Position numbers and translations under genes: made by a program
Part shown: positions 57,015 through 64,000 of the stretch, piece by piece
How positions within the stretch are numbered: the stretch's first letter is position 1
Layout: each line of letters starts with the position of its first letter
The notes under the pieces: generated by a model
Databases searched by the model: none
Told to the model about the DNA's origin: nothing
The model's input: only the letters and a program-made list of their open reading frames with translations
Assembly: GCF_900566075.1 (NCBI RefSeq)
Contig: NZ_UPHU01000001.1
Coordinates: forward strand, 1,240,001 to 1,304,000
Origin: Mycobacterium pseudokansasii
Lineage (GTDB): Bacteria > Actinomycetota > Actinomycetes > Mycobacteriales > Mycobacteriaceae
Direction of reading: 5' to 3'
DNA length: 64,000 nt

Positions 57015-58591
57015 GGGTCAGCCATGCGAGATAGTTGGTGTAGCGCTGGTGCAGGTACTTCAGCGCGATGATGTCGTCGTAGACGGTGTCGTACAGCTTT
57101 CGTCCGGTCGACCAGCCGCTCACTGTGCGCTCGATGCGGACCAGTCGATCGCGCACCTGGCGCTCGGTGATGCCGTCGAGGCCCAGCTCGAACTCGGCGA
57201 ACAGATCGACCACCGGATCGTCGGCGTCGAGTCCCTGCTGGTCGTATTGGGCGCAGGACAGCTCGAACAGCCGACGGATCCAGCCGACTCGGTCGGCTCG
57301 GTAGGCGGCGTTGCCCGCCACCTCGAAAACGGCGCGTCGCGATCCTGGGCCAGCCGATTCACCAGGACGAACGGCAGTATGTGCCGAACGTCGTCGATCG
57401 CGACGATGCGAGTTCCGCGGAAGTACGCCAACGCTTTTGCAAATACCAAAATGGTCTGCAGCGACCTCACCGACAGCCCGTTATGGGTTTGCGCGCCCAG
57501 GTCGGCGAGGCGATCGCGGCCGGTGTCGTCGAGGGCCAGCAGGTGCGGATCGAGCCCGGCCAGCCGTGCGGTGTCTTTGTCTTGTACTCCAGGGTGCACG
57601 CCGCGGCGTCGAGGAACTCGAATTGGCTGACGAAGAACTCGATCCGCCGTCGCACTTCGAAGGGAATCTCGACGGCGAGGACCTCCGCATAGAGCCGATC
57701 CAGCTCCGCGGCGCTGAACACCAGCTGTTCGGGTACGACTTCGTCCGGACGAAAGCCGGCCTCGATCCGGTCGAGCAGATGGCTGAGGAAGCGCGGGTTG
57801 AAGTTCAGCGCCGCCACCACCACGTCGATGCGATCGCGCAGCGCTTCGATCACGTGATAGGTGCCGCCGCCGGCGTCGTCATTGGCGGTCAGATACCAGG
57901 CGGCCTCGGGACACTCCAGCACCTGATCGAACATCTCGGCGTAGTTGTCGCCCATCAGCGTAAGTAGTGCCGACTGGGTGCGAGTGGGAATCCGGTTGTA
58001 CTCGTCGACAATTCGGACGCGCATCTGCAGCCAAGCCCGCCAGGCGATCCGTATGTCCTGCGGGCTGGCGGCTTTGATCAGGTCGGCGGGCAGCGGGCTG
58101 CCCAGCAGGTCTGCCACCGTCATCTCCGGATGACCATGCTGCATCCCGCGGCGGATTTCGGTAACCGAGTAGCCGGCCAAGACACCCATCAATACCGCAC
58201 TGGCCGTCTTGCCCCGGCCCGGCCCGCCGACGAGCAGGCACCGTCGCCGGACCGCGAAGTTGAGCAGGGGGATCAGGACGAAGCTGCTGTAGGACTGGCC
58301 GCTGGGAAAATCGACCTGGGTTTGGGAGTCGCCGAATCGGAAACTTTGGTGAGCACCGTGGAAGTAGTCGATGTCGTAATGCGGGCTGATGATCGCCTGG
58401 TTGACGATCCAGAAGTAGGCCTGACGCAGCTTTTCATCGAGCGCGACCTCGCCGGCATGCTCCTCACCCGTACTGATGGGACCCCGGTAGAGGTCGGCGA
58501 CATCGAAGACGGGCGCACCGCGATGGTCGGCCGTGGGGTTGGTGGGTGCCTCGGGTACATGGCGAAGCTTTCGCCGATCGATCAGGGCCAC
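57001..58591 (-). CDS. MoxR-family AAA+ ATPase, interrupted by two frameshifts
   Basis: The start is GTG at 58591, 22 bases after sdhB. The first frame gives Walker A GGPGRGKTASAV, Walker B as RIVDEYNRIP, sensor-like WYLTANDDAGGGT, and continues to EYKTKTPHG. Near 57585 one base appears lost (GG to G); the next frame continues DKDTARLAGLDPHLLALDD and LVFAKALAYFRGTR. Near 57330 another base seems lost from a T-run; the third frame continues EVAGNAAYRADRVGWIRRL and ends at 57001. Repaired, the protein would be about 530 residues, a MoxR plus a helical C-terminal region. MoxR ATPases act as chaperones with VWA partners. Either the gene is recently broken or the assembly has indels in short runs. 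Confidence 0.8.
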
Positions 58592-58613
58592 GTTGGTTGT
58601 CTTCTCGTGTTGC

Positions 58614-59441
58614 TCACCGCGAGAACATCAGCGCGCGCTTGACCTCCTGAATCGCCTTCGTCACCTCGATACCGCGCGGGCAGGCGTCGGTGCAGTTGAA
58701 CGTGGTCCGGCAGCGCCACACCCCGTCGACCTCGTTGAGGATGTCGAGGCGTTCGGCGGCGGCCTCGTCACGGCTGTCGAAGATGAAGCGGTGGGCGTTG
58801 ACGATCGCCGCCGGGCCGAAGTAGCTGCCCTCGTTCCAGAACACCGGGCAGCTGGTGGTGCAGGCCGCGCACAGGATGCACTTGGTGGTGTCGTCGTAGC
58901 GGGCGCGGTCGGTCTGGCTCTGAATCCGCTCGCGGGTGGGCGGATTGCCGCTGGTGATCAGATACGGCTTGACCGCGCGGTAGGCGTCGAAGAACGGCTC
59001 CATGTCGACGACGAGGTCCTTTTCCACCGGGAGCCCGCGAATCGGTTCGACCGTGATGGTCAGTTGCTTGCCGGGTTTTTTCGGCAGCAGGTCACGCATC
59101 AATACCTTGCAGGCCAGCCGGTTGACGCCGTTGATCCGCATGGCGTCCGAGCCGCAGACCCCGTGCCCGCACGATCGCCGGAACGTCAGCGTGCCGTCGA
59201 GGTAACCCTTGATGTAGATGAGTAGGTTGATCAGCCGGTCGCTGGGCAGGCAGGGCACCCGGAAGCTTTGCCAGCCGCCGGTGGCCGCGAACCGCTCCGG
59301 GTCGTCGGGGTTGAACCGGGCGATCTTGACCGTCACCATCACCGCGCCCTCGGGAACGGGCGGCAGCGGTTTCCCCGGCAGGTCCGGCACCGGTTCGGTT
59401 TCGGCTACCTCTGCTGATCCCACAGTGTCGCCTTCGGCCAT
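58614..59441 (-). CDS. sdhB: Succinate dehydrogenase iron-sulfur subunit
   Basis: 275 residues. Carries electrons from the flavoprotein to quinone. A 2Fe-2S ferredoxin motif is present as SCGHGVCGSDAM with later Cys in RLACKVL, and the 4Fe-4S/3Fe-4S region as CILCAACTTSCP and CTDACPRGIEV. The N-terminal 20 residues (EGDTVGSAEVAETEPVPDLP) extend beyond the M. tuberculosis protein. Its start codon overlaps the sdhA stop by one base (TGATG). The leftward MoxR operon begins 22 bases after its stop, so read-through is possible. Confidence 0.97.
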   Translation of the reverse strand: MAEGDTVGSAEVAETEPVPDLPGKPLPPVPEGAVMVTVKIARFNPDDPERFAATGGWQSFRVPCLPSDRLINLLIYIKGYLDGTLTFRRSCGHGVCGSDAMRINGVNRLACKVLMRDLLPKKPGKQLTITVEPIRGLPVEKDLVVDMEPFFDAYRAVKPYLITSGNPPTRERIQSQTDRARYDDTTKCILCAACTTSCPVFWNEGSYFGPAAIVNAHRFIFDSRDEAAAERLDILNEVDGVWRCRTTFNCTDACPRGIEVTKAIQEVKRALMFSR

Positions 59442-61213
59442 CAGTACTTCCGTTCCTTGGGTTCGTAGCGGGTCTGCACGACGGGTTTGAAGTCCAGCGC
59501 GATGTCGCTGAGTAGTTCGGTGCCCTGCTTATCGGCCTCGATTTGCTTGTAGGCCATGGTGTGGCGCATGTAGTTGACGTCGTCGCGGTGGGGGTAGTCC
59601 TCGCGGGCATGCCCGCCGCGGGATTCCTTGCGGTTGAGTGCGCCGACCACGGTGACCTCGGCCAGCTCCAGCAAGAAGCCCAGCTCGATGGCTTCCAACA
59701 GGTCGCTGTTGAAGCGCTTTCCCTTGTCGTGCACGCTGATTCGGGAGTACCGCTCCTTGAGTGCATGGATGTCGGTGAGCGCCTGCTTCAGGGTCTCCTC
59801 GGTGCGGAACACCGCGGCGTTGTTGTCCATCGTGCGCTGCAGCGCGCCGCGGATGTCGGCGACGCGTTCGTTGCCGTGTTCGGACAGGATGTCGTTCACC
59901 CATCCGACGACCATGGCCGCCGGGTTCGGTGGCATCTCGACGAAGTCGTGACCGCGCGCGTAGTTGGCCGCGGCGATGCCGGCCCGGCGACCAAACACGT
60001 TGATGTCCAGCAGCGAGTTGGTGCCCAGCCGGTTGGCGCCATGCACCGACACGCACGCGCACTCGCCGGCCGCGTACAGGCCCGGGACGGTGTGGGTGTT
60101 GTCCCGCAGCACCTGCCCGCTGACCGTGGTGGGGATGCCGCCCATCACGTAGTGGCAGGTCGGGTAGACCGGGACCAGCTCGTGCACCGGGTCCACGCCC
60201 AGGTAGGTGCGGGCGAATTCGGTGATGTCGGGCAGCTTGGCCTCCAGCACGTCCTCACCCAGGTGGCGCACGTCGATGTAGACGTAGTCCTTGTGCGGGC
60301 CGGCGCCGCGGCCCTCAAGCACCTCAAGCACCATCGAGCGGGCGACGATGTCGCGGGGAGCCAGGTCGACGATGGTGGGGGCGTAGCGCTCCATGAAGCG
60401 TTCACCCTCGCCGTTGAGCAGCCGGCCGCCCTCGCCGCGCACCGCCTCGGAGATCAGGATGCCCAGGCCGGCCAATCCGGTCGGGTGGAACTGGTGAAAC
60501 TCCATGTCCTCCAACGGAAGTCCCTTACGGAAGACGATGCCGATGCCGTCGCCGGTGAGGGTGAGCGCGTTGGATGTGGTCTTGTACATCCGACCGGAGC
60601 CGCCGGTCGCGATAACGACGGCCTTGGCGTGGAAGACGTGGATGTCGCCGGTCGCCAGCTCGTAGGCCACCACCCCGGTGGCCACCGGACCGCTGGGAGT
60701 GTGGGTGAGTGCCAGGTCGAGTACGTAGAACTCGTTGAAAAACTGCACGTCGTGCTTGACACAGTTTTGGTAAAGGGTCTGCAGGATCATGTGGCCGGTG
60801 CGGTCGGCGGCGTAGCACGCCCGGCGCACCGGGGCCTTGCCGTGGTCGCGGGTGTGTCCGCCGAAGCGGCGCTGGTCGATGCGGCCTTCTGGGGTGCGGT
60901 TGAACGGCATCCCCATTTTCTCCAGGTCCAGCACCGCGTCGATGGCTTCCTTGCACATGATCTCCACGGCGTCCTGGTCAGCCAGGTAGTCGCCGCCCTT
61001 GACGGTGTCGAAGGTGTGCCATTCCCAGTTGTCGTCTTCGACGTTGGCCAGGGCGGCGCACATGCCGCCCTGGGCGGCGCCGGTGTGGCTGCGGGTCGGG
61101 TAGAGCTTGGTCAACACGGCGGTGCGAACCCGCGGACCGGCCTCTACGGCAGCGCGCATACCGGCACCGCCCGCGCCGACGATCACCACGTCGTATCGGT
61201 GCTGGTGAATCAC
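59441..61213 (-). CDS. sdhA: Succinate dehydrogenase flavoprotein subunit
   Basis: 590 residues from GTG at 61213, the same length as M. tuberculosis SdhA; the open frame further upstream is the G-rich spacer. Oxidises succinate to fumarate with covalent FAD. Motifs: VVIVGAGGAGMRAAVEAG (FAD), RSHTGAAQGGMCAAL with the His for flavin attachment, FGGHTRDHGKAPVRRACYAAD, EFHQFHPTGLAGLGIL and GECACVSVHGANRLGTNSL. The C-terminus ends RYEPKERKY. Part of sdhC-sdhD-sdhA-sdhB. Confidence 0.98.
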   Translation of the reverse strand: MIHQHRYDVVIVGAGGAGMRAAVEAGPRVRTAVLTKLYPTRSHTGAAQGGMCAALANVEDDNWEWHTFDTVKGGDYLADQDAVEIMCKEAIDAVLDLEKMGMPFNRTPEGRIDQRRFGGHTRDHGKAPVRRACYAADRTGHMILQTLYQNCVKHDVQFFNEFYVLDLALTHTPSGPVATGVVAYELATGDIHVFHAKAVVIATGGSGRMYKTTSNALTLTGDGIGIVFRKGLPLEDMEFHQFHPTGLAGLGILISEAVRGEGGRLLNGEGERFMERYAPTIVDLAPRDIVARSMVLEVLEGRGAGPHKDYVYIDVRHLGEDVLEAKLPDITEFARTYLGVDPVHELVPVYPTCHYVMGGIPTTVSGQVLRDNTHTVPGLYAAGECACVSVHGANRLGTNSLLDINVFGRRAGIAAANYARGHDFVEMPPNPAAMVVGWVNDILSEHGNERVADIRGALQRTMDNNAAVFRTEETLKQALTDIHALKERYSRISVHDKGKRFNSDLLEAIELGFLLELAEVTVVGALNRKESRGGHAREDYPHRDDVNYMRHTMAYKQIEADKQGTELLSDIALDFKPVVQTRYEPKERKY

Positions 61214-61221
61214 CGCCGCCG

Positions 61222-61330
61222 CCGACGATGCAGTGGGGGCACCCCCAGCCGCGCGGCGGCGAGGGGGACGAAGCGATGTGGGGGTACCTTCCGCTTGCGG
61301 GGGCGTGGGGGTAGCGCCCGGTTGCGGGGG
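61222..61330. repeat. G-rich palindromic intergenic repeat between sdhD and sdhA
   Basis: The 143-base gap holds a series of G5/C5 blocks: TGGGGGCACCCCCA (a 14-base palindrome near 61237), GATGTGGGGGTACC, and two CTTGCGGGGG/GTTGCGGGGG units. Similar GATGTGGGGG...GCTTGCGGGGGAG elements are scattered in several mycobacterial genomes (from memory). It may form stems that affect sdhA expression. Confidence 0.6.
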
Positions 61331-61356
61331 AGAGGTGGCGAAAACATGTGCGCCTT

Positions 61357-61809
61357 TCAGGAGATGTTCGCGTCGAAGGTCAGCAACACGTAGGTGCCCA
61401 GCACCAACGTGAACGTCATCGACACCGCCAGCAGCGAATTGAGCCAGAACCGGGTGGATTCCTTGCGGCTGTAGTCGTCGATGATGACGCGCAGGCCGTT
61501 GCCGCCGTGCAACTGCGCCAGCCACAACAACAGCAGGTCCCAGGTCTGCCAGAACGGAGAGTTCCAGCGCTGCGCCACGTAGTTGAAGTCGATGCGATAG
61601 ACCCCGTTGTCCCACATCAGACCGATGAACAGGTGCCCCAGGGCCAGGAACACCAGCACCACCCCGGAGAACCGCATGAACAGCCAGGCGAACTTCTCGA
61701 AGTTGGGCATACCGGCGCGGCGGCGCGGCGACCGCGGATTGTCCAGGCTGGCGGGCCGGTCGACGCTGCGCTGCAGCACGGGCGCGTGTTGACGGGCGGG
61801 GGTGCTCAT
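61357..61809 (-). CDS. sdhD: Succinate dehydrogenase membrane anchor subunit D
   Basis: 150 residues from the ATG at 61809, overlapping sdhC by 4 bases. Three transmembrane helices: FMRFSGVVLVFLALGHLFIGL with a likely heme-ligand His (LGHLF), TWDLLLLWLAQLHGGNGL, and LNSLLAVSMTFTLVLGTYVLL. Anchors SdhAB at the membrane and helps bind quinone and heme. The N-terminal 30 residues are basic and polar. Confidence 0.95.
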   Translation of the reverse strand: MSTPARQHAPVLQRSVDRPASLDNPRSPRRRAGMPNFEKFAWLFMRFSGVVLVFLALGHLFIGLMWDNGVYRIDFNYVAQRWNSPFWQTWDLLLLWLAQLHGGNGLRVIIDDYSRKESTRFWLNSLLAVSMTFTLVLGTYVLLTFDANIS

Positions 61810-62381
61810 CGGAAGTGCTCCCACATGTGGATGCCCAGCACCACCGCCGCGGGCACCAGGATCAGCAGCCACACGATGCCGACGACGCCTAACATCAGCC
61901 GCTGATGGCGCGGCCCCTGCGACCAGAAGTCGATCAAGATGATCCGGATTCCGTTGAGGGCGTGGTAGGACACCGCAACCACCAGCCCGAATTCCATCAG
62001 GCCGACGACCGGCGTCTTGTAGGTGCCGATCACCGAGTTGTACGCCTGGGGACTGACCCGCACCAGTGCGGTGTCCAGGACGTGGACGAACAGGAAGAAG
62101 AAGATCGTCGCGCCGGTGATGCGATGCAGCACCCACGACCACATGCCTGGGTCGCCGCGATACAGGGTCCGCGGTGGCCGCCGTTTGCGTGATGATCCAG
62201 GGGCAGGTTCAGGCCCCTTTGTGGGCGCTGCCGGATTCGCGGTTGTCGCCTTTGTGGTCAGACCGTCCTCACCGCCTTCAAAACCGTCATGAAACAGCTC
62301 TAGCCGGGCAATCGAGCTTAACTTGACCAGGTCCGCGGGCGGTACCGACAGTCCGATCGCAATCATGTATCGCGTGGCCAT
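61806..62381 (-). CDS. sdhC: Succinate dehydrogenase cytochrome b556 subunit C
   Basis: 191 residues if the ATG at 62381 is used. The conserved family region starts at KRRPPRTLYRGDPGMWSWVLHR; the ATG inside GMWSW (62143) is the start annotated for the short M. tuberculosis protein, but the conserved RTLYRGDPG stretch upstream argues for a longer form. No other ATG, GTG or TTG lies between 62143 and 62366, so the long start is kept with caution. Three helices follow: ITGATIFFFLFVHVLDTALV, LMEFGLVVAVSYHALNGIRI and LMLGVVGIVWLLILVPAAV. SdhC provides quinone and heme ligands. Confidence 0.9.
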   Translation of the reverse strand: MATRYMIAIGLSVPPADLVKLSSIARLELFHDGFEGGEDGLTTKATTANPAAPTKGPEPAPGSSRKRRPPRTLYRGDPGMWSWVLHRITGATIFFFLFVHVLDTALVRVSPQAYNSVIGTYKTPVVGLMEFGLVVAVSYHALNGIRIILIDFWSQGPRHQRLMLGVVGIVWLLILVPAAVVLGIHMWEHFR

Positions 62382-62457
62382 TCGTCGCCGACGCGGCTCG
62401 TCTCGTCGGGGTTATGGTTGCGTACCGAGGTCGGCCCATCGTCGAGCGGGGTTGTGA

Positions 62458-62910
62458 ATGCCTGATATCGATTGGGATATGCTGCGCGACAAGGCTATTC
62501 AGGTGTCAGCCGGGGCGTATGCGCCGTATTCGCGGTTTCCGGTCGGTGCGGCCGCGCTGGTTGACGACGGCCGCGTCGTCATCGGCTGCAACGTGGAGAA
62601 TGTCTCCTACGGCCTGGGCCTGTGCGCCGAATGCGGAGTGGTGTGCGCATTGCACGCGACGGGGGGCGGTCGTTTGGTCGCATTGGCATGTGTGGACGGT
62701 GCCGGGTCGGCATTGATGCCGTGCGGGCGGTGTCGTCAGTTGTTGCTCGAACATGGCGGCCCGGAGCTGTTGATCGACCATCCGGGCGGGCCGCGTCGGC
62801 TCGGCGAACTACTGCCGGAACCTTTCCGTGCAGATCTTGCCGATCCGGCGGTGCGAAGACGGGGGCCCGATCGGCCCGGGAACGATGATGACGGTCGCGA
62901 ATTGTCGTGA
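62458..62910 (+). CDS. cdd: Cytidine deaminase
   Basis: 150 residues. Deaminates cytidine and deoxycytidine to uridine forms in pyrimidine salvage. Zinc site: CAECGVVCAL (Cys and catalytic Glu) and PCGRCRQLLLE (two Cys), the CAE/PCxxC form used by tetrameric bacterial CDAs. YAPYSRFPVGAAALVDDG and GCNVENVSYGLGLC bind substrate. About 17 residues longer at the C-terminus than the M. tuberculosis enzyme. Divergent from sdhC with a 76-base gap. Confidence 0.97.
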   Translation: MPDIDWDMLRDKAIQVSAGAYAPYSRFPVGAAALVDDGRVVIGCNVENVSYGLGLCAECGVVCALHATGGGRLVALACVDGAGSALMPCGRCRQLLLEHGGPELLIDHPGGPRRLGELLPEPFRADLADPAVRRRGPDRPGNDDDGRELS

Positions 62911-63056
62911 GCCCGCTCAAATTTGACGGCCTGGCAGTTTAAAGATTTTATGGCAAATTAATGAAGCAGTGATAAGACCGTGATCAAATCGTGATCAACC
63001 TTATTAGGGTCGCCCGTGATAGGGCAGTGATTGATTCGTAATAAGGTTGTGATCGA
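62911..63056 (+). promoter_or_regulatory. AT-rich leader with 11-bp inverted repeat and GTGAT repeats
   Basis: The lowest-GC stretch of the window. CAACCTTATTA (62996-63006) and TAATAAGGTTG (63039-63049) are exact reverse complements with a 32-base spacer. The pentamer GTGAT recurs at about seven places. It leads into the PE gene at 63057 and is a likely promoter/regulator region. The repeat could also form a long stem in the 5' leader. Confidence 0.5.
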
Positions 63057-64000
63057 ATGAATATGTCATATGTGACTGCCGTACCTGAGGCGCTGGCGGC
63101 GGCGGCGAGGGAGATCACCGGCATCGGCTCGACCCTGAGCGCCGCGAATGCCGCGGCAGCGGCACCGACAACAGGGCTGCTGGCGGCGGGCGCCGACGAG
63201 GTGTCGGCGGCCATCGCGGGGCTGTTCAGCTCGCATGCCCGGGAATATCAAGCGCTGAGTGCCCAGGCGGTGGCGTTTCATGAGCAGTTCGTCACCGCCT
63301 TGACCGCGAGTGCGAGGTCGTATCTGAGCACCGAGGCGGCCAACATCGCGCCGTTACGCAACGTCGTGCAAGGGCTGCTCGGAATGATCGGCGCACCCAC
63401 TGCCGGCAATGGTGGTCAGGCGGTGGCGACCGGCGCCGGCGGGCACGGCGGCTCATCCGTGGCAAGCAGCGGCAGCTCCGGATCGGGGACCGGCGGCGGG
63501 ACGGCCGCCGTCAGCGGTCAGTACGGGAGCGCCGCGCCGGTCGGCACCGGTGCCACTGGTGCCGCGGCACCCGGTCCGAGTTCGGCCGGCCCGAGCACGG
63601 CCAGTGGCACCACGGCCACGACGACCGCGGCTGCGACGACGGCCGCGGCGCCCGCCGGCACCGACACCGATGCCGGCGGCACGGCGGCGGTCAACCCGAC
63701 TACCGCGGCCCCGACGAGCACGGCCAGTGGCACCACCGCCCTGGCGACTGCGGCTGCGACGACGACGTCGACCGGGACAACCACCGCCAGTACCGGAGGC
63801 ACCGGCGTGACGGCGACGTACACGCCGACGGCGCAATGGAATAGCGGCTTCACCGCGAACTACACGATCACCAATACGGGTACGACTCCACTGACCAACT
63901 GGCAGCTTCAATTCGACTTGCCGACAAACGAATCCGTCACCAACCTGTGGAACGGGCAGGTGTCCCAGTCCGGCACGCACTACACCGTCACCCCCGCCAG
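63057..64000 (+). CDS. PE protein with cellulose-binding (CBM2-like) domain, 3' end cut by window
   Basis: At least 314 residues, incomplete. The start is ATG 63057 or 63063, the latter giving the usual PE start MSYVTAVPEALAAAA. The PE domain (1-95) has HAREYQALSAQAVAFHEQF with the YxxxD/E-type signal region. A long low-complexity linker of Gly, Ala, Ser and Thr (for example GTTATTTAAATTAAAPAGT) follows. From about residue 245 the sequence VTATYTPTAQWNSGFTANYT and TNWQLQFDLP resembles family 2 carbohydrate-binding modules, with Trp residues in NSGF and NWQ positions. This implies a type VII-secreted protein that binds cellulose or a similar glucan; a catalytic domain may lie beyond the window. 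Confidence 0.85.
   Translation, partial: MNMSYVTAVPEALAAAAREITGIGSTLSAANAAAAAPTTGLLAAGADEVSAAIAGLFSSHAREYQALSAQAVAFHEQFVTALTASARSYLSTEAANIAPLRNVVQGLLGMIGAPTAGNGGQAVATGAGGHGGSSVASSGSSGSGTGGGTAAVSGQYGSAAPVGTGATGAAAPGPSSAGPSTASGTTATTTAAATTAAAPAGTDTDAGGTAAVNPTTAAPTSTASGTTALATAAATTTSTGTTTASTGGTGVTATYTPTAQWNSGFTANYTITNTGTTPLTNWQLQFDLPTNESVTNLWNGQVSQSGTHYTVTPA

Noticed and set aside
59543..61393. 616-residue plus-strand ORF
   Set aside because: Antisense to sdhA; no family features.

Overview
The window is high-G+C actinobacterial DNA from a mycobacterium, most likely a slow grower outside the M. tuberculosis complex. Evidence: PE, PPE and Esx genes, FAAL-type polyketide chemistry, an SdhCDAB operon, and a backbone whose gene order follows, from memory, M. 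tuberculosis Rv3359 back to Rv3315c (OYE-type oxidoreductase, folD, DUF3017, DUF732, FAD oxidase, methyltransferase, metX, metY, icd, hydrolase, trpS, YihY, nagA, sugI, dacB, aminotransferase, sigJ, sdhBADC, cdd). Several accessory modules interrupt that backbone.

1-10.3 kb: three tandem leftward ABC transporters of the Rv1747 type (two FHA domains, NBD, ABC-2 membrane domain). Divergent from them is a compact RiPP-like locus: a 29-residue peptide gene with a near-perfect Shine-Dalgarno, a hairpin, then a YcaO and a TfuA protein. YcaO plus TfuA is the known pairing for peptide thioamidation, so this is a candidate undescribed thioamidated peptide.

10.3-33 kb: backbone genes plus a single-protein megasynthase of about 3246 residues (FAAL-ACP-KS-AT-DH-ER-KR-ACP-acyltransferase). 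A fragment of a second FAD-oxidase gene lies just upstream of it. The methionine genes metY-metX-methyltransferase follow, with a SAM-IV-type riboswitch ahead of metY, then icd, a hydrolase, trpS and a YihY membrane protein.

33-42 kb: an ESX-3-type PE-PPE-EsxS cassette whose EsxR/EsxH-like gene is a truncated relic, followed by nagA, sugI, a PH-like protein, dacB, and a MerR regulator translationally coupled to a VIT/VWA protein.

42-48.5 kb: a roughly 2.2-kb module (small helical partner, WXG-type toxin-like protein, likely immunity protein) flanked by 349-bp direct repeats that duplicate the 3' end of the neighbouring aminotransferase gene. Then the intact aminotransferase, sigJ and a PE-domain serine hydrolase.

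48.5-58.6 kb: a decayed hydrolase, an AhpD-like protein, a condensation-domain fragment, and a tightly coupled seven-gene leftward operon: MoxR ATPase (two frameshifts), an unknown protein, a HEXXH/VWA protein, a second unknown, a PaaK-like adenylating enzyme, a radical SAM enzyme and a PLP-fold protein lacking the catalytic lysine. No function is known for this combination.

58.6-64 kb: sdhB, sdhA, sdhD, sdhC, cdd, and the start of a PE protein carrying a cellulose-binding-like domain, cut by the window end.
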